Origin: Streptomyces sp. NBC_00708
GTDB taxonomy: Bacteria; Actinomycetota; Actinomycetes; Streptomycetales; Streptomycetaceae
Length of the DNA: 64,000 nucleotides
Assembly: GCA_036226585.1 (NCBI GenBank)
Contig: CP108998.1
Span: 1-64,000, forward strand
Direction: 5' to 3'
Shown: positions 1 through 9,425 of the stretch, one piece after another
Layout of the letters: each line of letters starts with the position of its first letter
Position numbering within the stretch: position 1 is the stretch's first letter
Notes under the pieces: generated by a model
The model's input: the letters and a program-made list of their open reading frames with translations, nothing else
What the model was told of the DNA's origin: nothing
Databases searched by the model: none
Made by a program: the position numbers and the translations under genes

Positions 1-340
1 GTACCCCATCGCTTCGCGATGGGTAAGCGAAACGAACCGCTTCGCGGTTCGTGACGCAGTGTTGAAAAAGCCGCTTCGCGTCTTTCGGATTTCCGCTTCG
101 CTCCAATCCTGGGGCCTCCGCTTCGCTGCGGCCCGAAGTGCGGGGCGGGTCCGCTTCGCTCCCCCGCCCGGTTCCGGCTCCGCCGGAACGGCTGGCTACA
201 TGATGACGGTGCATCATTGCTGGTCTGTGTAGCATCCCGAGAAAACAGCCACCCCCGAGCCATGACAGCCCGTCACCCCGGCCGGGTGCCGGCCCGGACC
301 CGTTGGGTGCGGGTTCCGCTTCGCTCCACCCGCACCGGAC
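1..340. repeat. Telomere-like palindrome cluster at the left end
   Basis: The first 340 bases hold seven copies of GCTTCGC, starting at 11, 39, 73, 95, 120, 153 and 318. Several sit at the tip of a palindrome: CCCATCGC-TTC-GCGATGGG at 8-26 and CGAACCGC-TTC-GCGGTTCG near 33-51 are perfect. Later ones are imperfect, and one uses a TCC loop (GTTCCGGC-TCC-GCCGGAAC, around 171-190). On the complementary strand the motif is GCGAAGC, the unusually stable mini-hairpin known from the 3' overhangs of Streptomyces linear replicons. The terminal helicase next door and tap-tpg at 24-27 kb fit a telomere. No gene is convincing before 552. The first bases may lack the extreme end. Confidence 0.8.
208..240. 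repeat. Copy 1 of a 33-bp direct repeat
   Basis: GGTGCATCATTG (208-219), a 5-base variable centre, then CTGTGTAGCATCCCGA (225-240). The same two blocks with the same 5-base spacing recur at 459-491. TGATG just upstream (201-205) pairs with CATCA inside the block, giving a small dyad. Reads as a protein-binding site or iteron. Function is not known. Confidence 0.6.
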
Positions 341-458
341 AGGCCGTCAGCCGTATTCGGGGATGCCCCTGCCGCCGGGGAGATGCTCTGGAACTCCCCC
401 TTGGTGAACATCGGCCCGCTACGATGATACCCGTGCATCACTTGCACATGCGCTGCTT

Positions 459-491
459 GGTGCATCATTGATGTGCTGTGTAGCATCCCGA
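459..491. promoter_or_regulatory. Copy 2 of the 33-bp repeat, upstream of the helicase
   Basis: Second copy of the repeat at 208-240, with the centre ATGTG instead of CTGGT. It ends about 60 bases before the helicase start at 552, where an operator or promoter would lie. A related GTGCATCACTTGCAC dyad lies just upstream (about 433-447). An autoregulatory or replication role is inference. Confidence 0.45.
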
Positions 492-551
492 ATATGTTGC
501 CACCACCTCTGGCAGCCTGCCTGTTCATTCATGGATTTCCGGAGATTTGGT

Positions 552-3002
552 ATGCCGAGTACGGGGAAATTCACGCTCCGACCTCACCAGGTCGAAGCCG
601 TTGACGCTGTCGTGCGCGGCCTTGATATCCCGCCGGGGAAGAAGATCCCGCGGACCGGGCTGCGGGCCACGGTGGTCGCGGCGTGCGGCACGGGCAAGAC
701 GTTCATCGCCGCGCACTCCGCGCTTCGTCTGGCCCGGCACGGCCGGGTCCTGGTCCTGGTGCCGACCCTGGACCTGCTCACACAGACAGTGCGGGAGTGG
801 AGGGCAGCCGGCCACCACGGGCCCGCCGTCGCCGTCTGCTCGCTGGAGGACGACCCGCACCTGTGGGACCTGAAGGTGCGCTCCACGACGAGTGCTCCGC
901 AACTGGCGTTGTGGCACGGGCGCGGACCGGTGACCGTCTACGCCACCTACGCCTCCCTCCCCGTCCTCGCAGAAGCCCACGAAGGCGCCTACGGACTGCC
1001 CATGGACGTCTTCGACCTCGTGGTCATCGACGAAGCACACCGAACCAGTGGATCGGCAGGCAAGGCATGGGCCGCGGTTCACGACCAGGACATCATCCCC
1101 GCCATGCGCCGGCTCTACATGACCGCCACACCCCGAATCTGGAAGGAACGCCCACCCCGGCCCTCCCGGACGCAGCGGCAGGAGGAGGCGGGGGAGCTGC
1201 GGGACCGGTTGCCGCAGGACATGGCCTGCTCCATGGACGACCCCAAGATCTTCGGCCCCGTCGTCTACGAACTCTCACTCGCATCAGCCATCTCCCGGGG
1301 CCTGCTGGCGCGATACCAGATCGTCGTCGTAGAACTCACCGACCCCCTCATCACCCCGGAACGGCTGTCCGGACCACAGAAACGCGACGAGGACGTCCGC
1401 GGCGAACGCATGGGCGCGCTCCAGGCCGCGCTGCTGGAGACCATGGCCGAACACGGGCTGCAGACCACCATCACCTTCCACCACCGCACCATCGAAGCAG
1501 CCGCGTTCGCCGGCGGGCTGGGCCGGGTGGCGAAGCGGCTGCATGCGGCGGACTCGGAGCGGTATCCGGAGCGGGTGTGGGCCAACTGGTTGTGCGGGGA
1601 CCACGAGCCCGACCATCGGCGCCAGGTCCTCGCCGACTTCGGCCGGCGTGCGGGGCGTGCGGTGCTGTCGAACTGCCGGGTCCTGGGTGAGGGCGTCGAC
1701 ATCCGGGCCGTCGACTCCGTGGCTCTCCTCGACCCGAAGGGGTCGGCGGTCGACATCGTGCAGGCGATCGGCCGGGCACTGCGGCAAAAGCCGGGACAGG
1801 GGAAAATGGCGACGCTGATCGTGCCTGTCTTCCTCGCGCCGGGTGAAAAGCCGGAAGACATGCTCACCTCCAACTCGTACAGGCCCCTGGTAAAGGTTTT
1901 GGAGGGGCTACGGGCGCACGACGAACGTGCCATCGAGCTGCTTGCCATTCCCCAGGAACAGCAGAAGGCGATCGTTGACCCGTCGCCCGTCATCGGTCCC
2001 CCGCCCGAGGAGGGCCAGGAGGACACGCGGCCGCTGCTGCGGTTCGCCGCCCCCAGGGATCCGGTCATGATCGCGAAGTGGGTGCGGTTCAACATCATCA
2101 GCACCGAGCGCCAGGACTGGCAGCGCGGCTACGACGCCGCCCGCCGCTACTACACGCGCGAAGGCGACCTGGACGTGCCCTACGACCACACCGAGGGCGC
2201 CTACCCGCTCGGAAGATGGCTGTCCGACCAACGACGCTCGTTCCGGGCCGGGACCATGAACGGCGAACGCGCCGACGAACTCGAAGAACTCGGAATCGTA
2301 TGGGACATTGCCGACGCTGGTTTCGAGGAAAACCTTGCCGCCGCACGCGCCTACTACGCCGAGGCCGGAACCCTCGCCGCACCCCGCCACGCCACCACCC
2401 TCGACAAGCCCATCGGACAATGGCTCACCAACCTCCGACGACCCGACGGACTCGGGAAGGACACCGGCCGGGCCCGCCGGCGGGCCGAGCAGCTCGCCGC
2501 AATCGACCCCGACTGGAACCCCCGACTCCTCGGATGGACCGTCGACTGGCAACGCAGCTACACCGGCCTAGCGGCGCTCCTGAACGCCGGGAACACGCTC
2601 GAGGACGTACAACAGCCGGGGGTGACATACCGCGGCGACGACATCGGCCGCTGGGTCCTCCGGCAGGCGCGCGACTGGGCCCAGCTCAACACAGAACAAC
2701 AACGACGTCTCGAGAAGCTCGGAGTACGACCACGAGCCACTGCACCCGCCCCCACGCGAGGCACCGCGAAAACTGAAGGCGGGAAGGGCTCCGAAGCCTT
2801 CCAACGAGGCGTACAAGCCCTCCGGCAATACATCGCACGCGAAGGCACAACTGTTGTTGGGCGACAACACGTCGAAGAACTACCCGACGGGACATCAGTA
2901 CGACTCGGCGTGTTCCTCAGCAACCACAAAACCCGACGCAACCGCCTCACCGACAACCAACTCACCACCCTCACCAACCTCGGACTCGACTGGACGACAT
3001 AG
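552..3002 (+). CDS. Terminal DEAH-box helicase with HA repeats
   Basis: Superfamily 2 helicase of about 816 residues, of the type found close to the ends of Streptomyces linear plasmids and chromosomes, where such proteins (TtrA-like) have been linked to conjugal transfer. Walker A is GTGKT (residues 46-50), the DEAH box is at 160-163, motif III-like TATPR near 187, and QAIGRALRQ marks motif VI. The C-terminal third carries several helicase-associated (HA) repeats with conserved W, Y and GxW residues. The start at ATG 552 is chosen because GGAG lies seven bases upstream; the frame is open upstream but the added residues look non-coding. The protein is likely cytoplasmic and DNA-bound. ATPase motifs are intact, so it is probably functional. 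Confidence 0.88.
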   Translation: MPSTGKFTLRPHQVEAVDAVVRGLDIPPGKKIPRTGLRATVVAACGTGKTFIAAHSALRLARHGRVLVLVPTLDLLTQTVREWRAAGHHGPAVAVCSLEDDPHLWDLKVRSTTSAPQLALWHGRGPVTVYATYASLPVLAEAHEGAYGLPMDVFDLVVIDEAHRTSGSAGKAWAAVHDQDIIPAMRRLYMTATPRIWKERPPRPSRTQRQEEAGELRDRLPQDMACSMDDPKIFGPVVYELSLASAISRGLLARYQIVVVELTDPLITPERLSGPQKRDEDVRGERMGALQAALLETMAEHGLQTTITFHHRTIEAAAFAGGLGRVAKRLHAADSERYPERVWANWLCGDHEPDHRRQVLADFGRRAGRAVLSNCRVLGEGVDIRAVDSVALLDPKGSAVDIVQAIGRALRQKPGQGKMATLIVPVFLAPGEKPEDMLTSNSYRPLVKVLEGLRAHDERAIELLAIPQEQQKAIVDPSPVIGPPPEEGQEDTRPLLRFAAPRDPVMIAKWVRFNIISTERQDWQRGYDAARRYYTREGDLDVPYDHTEGAYPLGRWLSDQRRSFRAGTMNGERADELEELGIVWDIADAGFEENLAAARAYYAEAGTLAAPRHATTLDKPIGQWLTNLRRPDGLGKDTGRARRRAEQLAAIDPDWNPRLLGWTVDWQRSYTGLAALLNAGNTLEDVQQPGVTYRGDDIGRWVLRQARDWAQLNTEQQRRLEKLGVRPRATAPAPTRGTAKTEGGKGSEAFQRGVQALRQYIAREGTTVVGRQHVEELPDGTSVRLGVFLSNHKTRRNRLTDNQLTTLTNLGLDWTT

Positions 3003-3015
3003 CCGATGTCAGAGT

Positions 3016-3031
3016 GGGGCAGCGCTGCCCC
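3016..3031. terminator. Hairpin after the helicase gene
   Basis: GGGGCAGC-GCTGCCCC, a perfect 8-bp stem starting 14 bases after the helicase stop. There is no U-tract, as is usual for Streptomyces hairpin terminators. Confidence 0.4.
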
Positions 3032-3187
3032 GCTGCGGCTGACGCGGAGAGGTCGGGTTCCCCTCGGTCGGCGGGGCGCATGCGGCCCGGCTGAGGGAAG
3101 CCCGGTAGTCGGATTTCAGAGTGATGCGAGTTAAGGTCAGCAGCCACCCGCCGACCCACCCTGTAATCGATCTGCTACTTTCCGTGC

Positions 3188-3508
3188 ATGACTTTCGTAA
3201 CATCGCGCCGCCAGGCGCTCCGGGTCGCTCTCGGCGGCGTTGCCGCGTCATGCCTCGCAGGTCACGGACGACCCGCAGCCGCCGCACCCAGCCGTAAGGG
3301 CCGCTCGGAGTATCAGGCCCGCTACCGCGAGCTGTTCAAAGCCTGCGGTAAGGACCTGGACAGGAAGGTTCTGGTCGGACAGCAACTACTCGACAACTAC
3401 GAACGCGACGCGCGGGCCTACCACGTACCCGACCGCGACTCCGTGGTACGCATGCACGCCGCCCTCGTACGCCAGAGTCACGCGCGCCGGATCAGTGCGA
3501 GTTTCTGA
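3188..3508 (+). CDS. Small putative Tat-exported protein
   Basis: A 106-residue protein whose N terminus has a twin-arginine pattern (SRRQALRVALGG), a short hydrophobic stretch and an Ala-rich cleavage-like region ending around AAAA near residue 36. The mature part is basic and charged with no domain I recognise. The upstream region has no strong ribosome site, so the start is uncertain. It stands alone between the helicase and the convergent ferredoxin gene. It may be a truncated remnant of a larger secreted protein. Confidence 0.45.
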   Translation: MTFVTSRRQALRVALGGVAASCLAGHGRPAAAAPSRKGRSEYQARYRELFKACGKDLDRKVLVGQQLLDNYERDARAYHVPDRDSVVRMHAALVRQSHARRISASF

Positions 3509-3527
3509 ACCGCGGAGCGGCAACAGT

Positions 3528-4025
<498 letters not shown>

Positions 4026-4760
4026 CTACCGGGTGTTCTCAGGTACGCCAACGCGAGAATCACCGGCTGGGCTGCCGCTCCGGCACCACCTCGCCCTGGT
4101 CCTGATCGTGGCGCTCCGGGCGGTGGTGGAGTGTCTGGGCCACTGCACGGCAACGAGGGCACGCCGCCAGCATCGCTCACAGAGCGTGGGGTGGGTGTCC
4201 GCCGGAGTCCCCCAGTCCGTGGCCCGGGCCGCCTTGCACCGTTCGTCGGTGAACTTCACCCCGCAGCGCACACACGGGTCGTTGCGCCTCCCGCTGCGCC
4301 GCGCGCTGTTCAGCTTCCTGGCGCACGCGTTCCCGGACCTCTCGCTCACGCGCCCGATGCTCGGCCCTGCGCCTTCCAGGGCGGCCTGCTGGCGAGGGTT
4401 TCCGATCGCGTAAAGGAATGTCTGCGGGCTGGTGCGGCCGAAGCGGCTGAAGATCTGGCCGTGCGGGCCATGCGGGTGCAGGTCGTCCAGGATGGTCGTG
4501 ACGACGGGGATCTTCTTGTCGTAGTGGTGGTAGTCCTCGCCATATGCCTTGCCCCCGGCCCACAGGTGGCGGGTCAGGCCGGCCAGGCGCGGGATGGTGC
4601 GTTCGAGGTTGCGGGCTCCGAGCTGGTTGAACACGAACAGCACCGGCGGGCACGGGGCGCTGCCCCTGGTCTTCCCGAAGGGGCCTTTCTTCTCGGGTTG
4701 CCGGGCCCGAACCTTGACGGTGAGGGCCGTCCGGCGGCGGCCGGGAATGTGGGTGACGTG
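4026..4760 (-). pseudogene. C-terminal fragment of a plasmid replication-type gene
   Basis: The open frame on the minus strand has protein-like content only from about 4740 down to the stop at 4026. Readable segments are PPVLFVFNQLGARNLERTIP, then a stretch rich in H, Y and D, and a C-terminal zinc-ribbon-like pair (CVRCGVKF and LCERCW). The style resembles the C-terminal part of Streptomyces replication-relaxation proteins, but I am not certain of the family. No N-terminal half is present: upstream of about 4750 the DNA instead codes a different protein on the plus strand. I infer a gene truncated by recombination. Confidence 0.35.
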
Positions 4761-5861
4761 ACGTACGCGAGGCTGCCGCAGCAGAGTGCGCTCCCCGGGC
4801 GGGCAGCAGGGGTGAGCAGGCGGTCCTCCGACTCTGTTCCCCGGCTGGCCGATATGCAGCGCAGCTTCGGCAATGCGGCGGTCTCTCGTGCGCTGACCGG
4901 CGCCCTCGTACAGCGCTACACCGGGCCGGACGCGGAGCGGGACATCGCGGACACCGCGCCGTACGACCGGATCTCGCAGAACGGGAGGATCGCGGTCTCC
5001 GGCCGCCAGGAGGCCTTCGCGGAAGCCGAATTGATCGCATCGGCGAACGCGGTGCTGGCCGCGTCGGAGCAGGTCCGCATCCGCCTCGAAGCGGGCCGTG
5101 AGGTGGTGGTCGGCGGCCGGGTGCTGCACCGGGTGCTGCCTGTCTTCGCGTCGAGGGAAGCGGCCGAGGCCGCTCGGGCGAACAGCGAACACGAGCCCCT
5201 CGCGGGTGAGAGCGCGGAGGACAGGGCGGCGAAGCTCGACTCCTACCGGCGGAGCGTGGTTCAGCCGCCCGCCGCACTCGGACTGCTCCTCCAGGACATT
5301 GCCAGGCTGGCGGGCGGGGGCCGCCCCAGTGACGGGAGCCTCAACGGCGTGCACCAACGGCTGCTCGCACTCGCGATGGAGAACCAGGGCGCGACGTGGG
5401 CCGCCGCGAACGTCCCGCTGAACCCGCTGCTCGACCCGGTCGATTATCTGAAGACCGCGGGGCGGCTCATCGGCGTGATCGTCATGGAGTACGCAGGCTC
5501 CCGGGAGCCGGAGCGTGTGATGCAGGACCTCCTCATCACGATGCCCAACGACTGCCAGGCCGCGGCGCAGAGGCTGCTCGGTACCAGGACGGGCGAGCTC
5601 CAGCAAGCACGGGCCGAACCGGCGGTCGGCCAGAACCACTACGTGAACCTGAGCGATGCGCCCGGTCGGTGGAACAACCATTTCGGCGCGGTGATCATGC
5701 GGGACGGCGACGACACCCTCACCTTCGAGGCGGCAGCGGACAGCACCAGCCGTATCGGCGAAGGGAAGTCCCTCGGATACTTCGCGTTGTACGGGAAGCA
5801 TGGGACGTCGCAGTCCTTCGACGCGGACCTGCGCCGGCAGAACGCTGCGGGGAACGGTTGA
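4758..5861 (+). CDS. Putative eCIS-cargo-like protein with a Cys/His C-terminal domain
   Basis: About 367 residues from GTG 4758 (GTG 4812 is the alternative). Near the N terminus is MQRSFGNAAVSRAL followed by a VQR, matching the LQRxxGNxAVxR signature seen at the start of many cargo proteins of actinobacterial extracellular contractile injection systems. The middle is helical and featureless. The C-terminal 110 residues contain NDCQAAAQRLL (Cys about 266) and WNNHFGAVI (His about 308) followed by an acidic DDTLTFE strand, the order expected of a papain-like or transglutaminase-like fold. Enzymatic activity is inference. No sheath, baseplate or AAA+ eCIS genes lie in this window, so it would depend on a machine encoded elsewhere. 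The frame is open from 4131, but the part before about 4750 overlaps the broken minus-strand gene. Confidence 0.5.
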   Translation: MTYARLPQQSALPGRAAGVSRRSSDSVPRLADMQRSFGNAAVSRALTGALVQRYTGPDAERDIADTAPYDRISQNGRIAVSGRQEAFAEAELIASANAVLAASEQVRIRLEAGREVVVGGRVLHRVLPVFASREAAEAARANSEHEPLAGESAEDRAAKLDSYRRSVVQPPAALGLLLQDIARLAGGGRPSDGSLNGVHQRLLALAMENQGATWAAANVPLNPLLDPVDYLKTAGRLIGVIVMEYAGSREPERVMQDLLITMPNDCQAAAQRLLGTRTGELQQARAEPAVGQNHYVNLSDAPGRWNNHFGAVIMRDGDDTLTFEAAADSTSRIGEGKSLGYFALYGKHGTSQSFDADLRRQNAAGNG

Positions 5862-6026
5862 ATAGCCCTCACTTGCGGCAGCTTCGTCGGGCGGTACCAC
5901 CGTGGCGGCTGCGCCCTCCTCTTCCTGCGGACGGCGCACGTCGGCTTTCGCGCACACGGTTTGCCTGTACGGGGAACGCGCTGGGCCACGGCCCGCGGAC
6001 TGGTCGCCCCTGGAAGCAAAAGGTGC

Positions 6027-6920
6027 TCAGGCGCCTCGGACGATCACCGCTATGCCGCCGGTCGGGCGTTCGTTGCGGTACTGGGCGATCTGGAAGGGGG
6101 CGAAGGATTCGTTGCCCAGGTCGTCGGTGACGACGAGCAGGAGTTCCAGGGGGCGTTGTTCCCCCGGGGCGAGTGTGAGTGTGTGGGTGAGTTCGTTCTG
6201 GGCCTGGGCCTCTCCCCCGGTGGTCGTGTCCTTGAGGGAGAGCCAGGCGGAGGCGGTCACCGGGCGCAGGCGTTCGTCGTTGGGGATGTTGGCCCATAGT
6301 TCCTGGGGCATGGGGCGGACGCTGATCTGATAGTCGGCTTCGTCGTCCGTCGGATTCGTCGCGAGGAAGGTGAAGGGCTCGGGTGCGGCGGGGGCGGCGG
6401 GCAGGACGGCCAGGTTGTGCTGGGCCCAGTGGCGGTCGTTGACGGGGTCCGCGAGGCCTCCGGCGGCGACGTTGTCCAGGGGGTGCCAGACCTTGGCCAG
6501 GAGGCAGATGTGGTTGCCCGAGCTTGCCGGGATCCTGGCGGTGAGGGGGGTGGTCTCGGCCCGGCCGCCGTGCGGGGGTACCGCGACCGGTGAGAAGCCC
6601 ATGAACTTCGAGGGGTCGGGGATGACGGGCCCGCTGACCGGTTTGGACCACCACAGGCCGACGTAGGCCATCGAGGGGCTGTTTCCGCCCTGCCAGTTGC
6701 CGATGGCCACCTGGGCGGTCAGGTCCTGGCCGGGCTGGAACGCCGTCAGCGGCTGGATTCCTGAACAGAGGTACCAGCAGACGCCGTTGGGCACGGGCCG
6801 TTCGCCGGCGTCCTCCCCCACATCGGGCAGGTCGGGCGGCGGGTAGCTGTGGATGTAGAGGTAGGGGCGGTCGTTGCCCCCCTCGTGGGGCTGTTGCTTC
6901 CGGCCTCGATCGGTGTCCAT
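6027..6920 (-). CDS. Conserved hypothetical protein, beta-rich
   Basis: A 297-residue protein of unknown function starting MDTDRGRK. After a polar, low-complexity leader it has alternating hydrophobic and polar residues with many Pro, Gly and Trp (for example YVGLWWSKPVSG), suggesting beta-sandwich or Ig-like modules. I see no signal peptide, membrane segment or catalytic motif. It begins ten bases after the 605-residue gene upstream on the same strand, so the two are probably one transcript and may act together. The neighbouring eCIS-like cargo protein raises the possibility of a related role, but nothing in the sequence proves it. Confidence 0.65.
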   Translation of the reverse strand: MDTDRGRKQQPHEGGNDRPYLYIHSYPPPDLPDVGEDAGERPVPNGVCWYLCSGIQPLTAFQPGQDLTAQVAIGNWQGGNSPSMAYVGLWWSKPVSGPVIPDPSKFMGFSPVAVPPHGGRAETTPLTARIPASSGNHICLLAKVWHPLDNVAAGGLADPVNDRHWAQHNLAVLPAAPAAPEPFTFLATNPTDDEADYQISVRPMPQELWANIPNDERLRPVTASAWLSLKDTTTGGEAQAQNELTHTLTLAPGEQRPLELLLVVTDDLGNESFAPFQIAQYRNERPTGGIAVIVRGA

Positions 6921-6930
6921 GGCTGGGTCC

Positions 6931-8748
6931 TCACAGGTCCTGGTAGGCGAGGATGTCCACGTCCACCGGGTCGTCGTCGATCGAGCCGCGGGTGGACCAG
7001 CACGGGTGAGCCGTGTGCCGGTCCGCGTCGAGGTCGAGGTTCCTGTCGCCGGGTATGCCCTGGGCGACGTCCTGCCACCTGCGTACACAGTCGGGGCCGG
7101 TGGCCGTGAGGACGATGCCCGGACCTGCACCGACGGGGACGGTCTTCGTGTAGTCGACCGGGTTCTCCATCTCGGTCCGCGGATACCGGTAGAACGTGCG
7201 GACGTCGTCCGTTTCGGGGCGGTGCGGCTGCATGGTGTCGCTCGGTACGGCGAGGAACTGGTGGTAGAGCGGGAAGTCCAGCCGCCCGTCGGGGTAGATG
7301 AGTCCGCAGCCGGACAGGTAGGCGCCCGCCTTGCCGAGGGCCTCCCAGAGCCGTACGTGGAGGTCGTACAACTGGGATACGAGCTGGTCGAGTTGGGGGA
7401 CTGCGGCGGCGGCCGTGAAGCCGGTGCCGGTGAGGGGCTGGCTCTGTGAGGCCAGTGCGTCCTTCTCGGCCTGGCTGAGGTCGACGGTGAACGCGTTCCG
7501 CCAGTTCTCCGCCACGTGCTTGTCCCAGAACGTGCAGCTCTTTCCCTTGCCCCACTCCTCCCAGCAGGGGCCTCCGAGCAGTACGGCGAAGCAGAGGAAG
7601 GCCAGCACGGCCAGGCAGAAGCTGCCACAGGCGCTCTCGCTGTCGGCGGTGCTGTCCGTCGCCGTCGGTGGCCCCACCTGCCCGCCGCCGTACCCGTGGT
7701 AGGTGGTGGGTTTCACTCCGGGCCCATGGGCGTACGGGGGTGTGGCTGTTTCCGGGGTGACGGCCGCCTGTGGTGGGTGCGCGGGGTCGGCGAAGATCTT
7801 CGTGATGAACGGGGCCGGGGGCAGGGCCGGTGCGGGCGGCTGGACGAAGGTGTCGAGGAGTTCCAGCTGCCTGATCAGGCGTCCGTAGCCCAGTGCCGGA
7901 TCGGGTAGGGGGCTCAGCTGCGACAGGTCGTACGTGCCCTCCAGCGTCCTTGTGAGGAAGTCGGCCGTCTCGCCCGGCAGGGTCGCCTCCGGTGCGTTGC
8001 CGAAGCGCAGGGAGTCCGCGATCCCCCGGCAGCTGCGTACGTCCGGATACTGTTCGCCGCACCACGATCCGACGGAGTTGCGGGCGATGCGGTCCCGGAG
8101 CCGGTGGGAGCGGCGAGGCCCGCCGACGACCTGTGTGAGGTAGACCGAACCGAGGGCGTTCGCCGAGTAGCCGGACAGGATGCCGAAGGCGAGGGCGCGG
8201 GTCTCTCCCGTGCCGGCTTCGCCGAATGCGCTACGTACGAGTGCGTCGGTCCTGCGGGCGAGGAAGACGTCTCCCCAGCCCCACTGGGACACGGGTTCGT
8301 CCTGCTGGCGGGGGTGGCGCGGGATGTGGGCCATGGTCCGCAGGCGCTTGCCGAGGCTGTCCATCCGGACGAACGTGCCCTTGGCGTCGCTCGTGGCGTG
8401 GCGCAGGCTCAGGGTGGCCGCGCAGAACTTGGACGCGGCGTCCGGGCTCGACGGGTCGGACAGGGCCGCCTCGATCTCGCCGCGGATTCTGCCGATCTCG
8501 GCGTAGAGGGCGAGGCCGTCCGTCCACATCTTCGCCGCTTCTTCGAGCAGGGCGGCCTCCGTGCCGTCGGACGCGGCGTGGGCGAGGACGTGGTCGAGCA
8601 GGGCGCCGAGTCTCGCGTGGGCGGGGTGGTGGGCGCAGTCGTCCACGAGCTGGTTGCGGGCCGCGTCGAGTGCGGGGTCCACGGGTGCGGAAGCGAGGGT
8701 GTCGAGCTGTTGCGAGAGGGCGACGACGTGCGTACGGGCGTCGATCAT
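6931..8748 (-). CDS. Large hypothetical protein with a Cys-rich hydrophobic segment
   Basis: About 605 residues from ATG 8748 (a GTG at 8757 is also possible; GGGGTG lies just upstream of the ATG). The N-terminal 300 residues are mainly helical. A Pro-rich and Gly-rich linker leads to a strongly hydrophobic, Cys-containing stretch (about residues 374-394, CLAVLAFLCFAVLLG) that could be one membrane segment or a buried helix. The last 200 residues contain several Trp and Tyr and scattered Cys. No family is recognised. It is the first gene of a two-gene unit with the beta-rich protein downstream. Confidence 0.65.
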   Translation of the reverse strand: MIDARTHVVALSQQLDTLASAPVDPALDAARNQLVDDCAHHPAHARLGALLDHVLAHAASDGTEAALLEEAAKMWTDGLALYAEIGRIRGEIEAALSDPSSPDAASKFCAATLSLRHATSDAKGTFVRMDSLGKRLRTMAHIPRHPRQQDEPVSQWGWGDVFLARRTDALVRSAFGEAGTGETRALAFGILSGYSANALGSVYLTQVVGGPRRSHRLRDRIARNSVGSWCGEQYPDVRSCRGIADSLRFGNAPEATLPGETADFLTRTLEGTYDLSQLSPLPDPALGYGRLIRQLELLDTFVQPPAPALPPAPFITKIFADPAHPPQAAVTPETATPPYAHGPGVKPTTYHGYGGGQVGPPTATDSTADSESACGSFCLAVLAFLCFAVLLGGPCWEEWGKGKSCTFWDKHVAENWRNAFTVDLSQAEKDALASQSQPLTGTGFTAAAAVPQLDQLVSQLYDLHVRLWEALGKAGAYLSGCGLIYPDGRLDFPLYHQFLAVPSDTMQPHRPETDDVRTFYRYPRTEMENPVDYTKTVPVGAGPGIVLTATGPDCVRRWQDVAQGIPGDRNLDLDADRHTAHPCWSTRGSIDDDPVDVDILAYQDL

Positions 8749-8959
8749 GACGCACACCCCGATTCGGGTGGTGGTGATGACCTGCCGGAAGAGATCCGCA
8801 ACAGATGCGGTCCGGCCGCCGGCGCGATGCGCACTCCCTGCGACTCACCGGGCCTTCGATCGCGCATTGCGAGATTCTCGAAATGGCCTGTGCCACCAGG
8901 ATCTCGCCGTTGACCGCAGGCAGCAACTCAGTCGTGCGGAGCGGTCGGCAGACGTCCTG

Positions 8960-9319
8960 TCACGTCTCCGGGGTCCAGGCCGCGACCAGGCCGAGGAGGC
9001 CGGGGAAGCGGGCGTTGAGGTCGTCGACGCGTACGTGGCTGCGGCGCTCCAGGCCGTACTGGCGCTGGCGGGTGATGCCGGCCTCCCGCAGGGCCTTGAA
9101 GTGGTGGGTCAGGGACGACTTGGGGCGGTCCAGGCCGAACCAGCCGCAGGGGTGGTCGAACTCCTCGGATTCCAGGAGGAGTTTGCGGACGATCGTCAGG
9201 CGGAGGGGGTCGCTGAGCGCGCTCAGGACGGTTTCCAGGCGCAGGTCCTCGACCGCCGGTTCCGGCAGGGGCTGCGGGAGTTGCCTGCCGGTGGCTGCGG
9301 CACCTGTGGGCGTAGGCAC
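8960..9319 (-). CDS. ArsR-family transcriptional repressor
   Basis: Winged-helix regulator of 119 residues, normal for ArsR. The core reads LRLETVLSALSDPLRLTIVR, followed by a recognition helix region (PKSSLTHHFKALREAGI) and a wing with YGLERRSHVRVDDL. No clear metal-binding Cys cluster is seen, so the ligand may be organic. The GTG at 9319 is preceded by AGGAGG at six bases; ATG 9367 is possible but would cover the operator. Divergent from the MFS exporter, which it most likely represses. Confidence 0.85.
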   Translation of the reverse strand: MPTPTGAAATGRQLPQPLPEPAVEDLRLETVLSALSDPLRLTIVRKLLLESEEFDHPCGWFGLDRPKSSLTHHFKALREAGITRQRQYGLERRSHVRVDDLNARFPGLLGLVAAWTPET

Positions 9320-9354
9320 GGGTGCCTCCTCTTCTCGTCGTCGATCTCTCGCTT

Positions 9355-9372
9355 GTACGAGTTTCATCGTAC
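9355..9372. promoter_or_regulatory. Inverted repeat operator between arsR-like and MFS genes
   Basis: GTACGA-GTTTCA-TCGTAC is a perfect 6-bp dyad with a 6-base centre between the divergent starts at 9319 and 9426. A further TCGTAC-like half site (GTCGTAC) lies near 9392. The place and symmetry suit an ArsR-type operator controlling both genes. Confidence 0.55.
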
Positions 9373-9425
9373 TGCATGCTAAGTTCGAGTTGAGTCGTAC
9401 TACTGGGAGTCGGGGAGGAACAGTC

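Noticed and set aside
217..471. 84-residue open frame in the telomere region
   Set aside because: Arg/Pro-rich translation of palindromic DNA with no ribosome site; a minus-strand frame over the same bases is equally open.
4131..4757. Upstream part of the long plus-strand frame before the cargo-like protein
   Set aside because: Translation is low complexity (including a run of valines), and the opposite strand carries the better coding signal.
8104..8913. Plus-strand open frames opposite the 605-residue gene
   Set aside because: Mirror frames typical of high-G+C coding DNA; composition is biased and no motif is seen.
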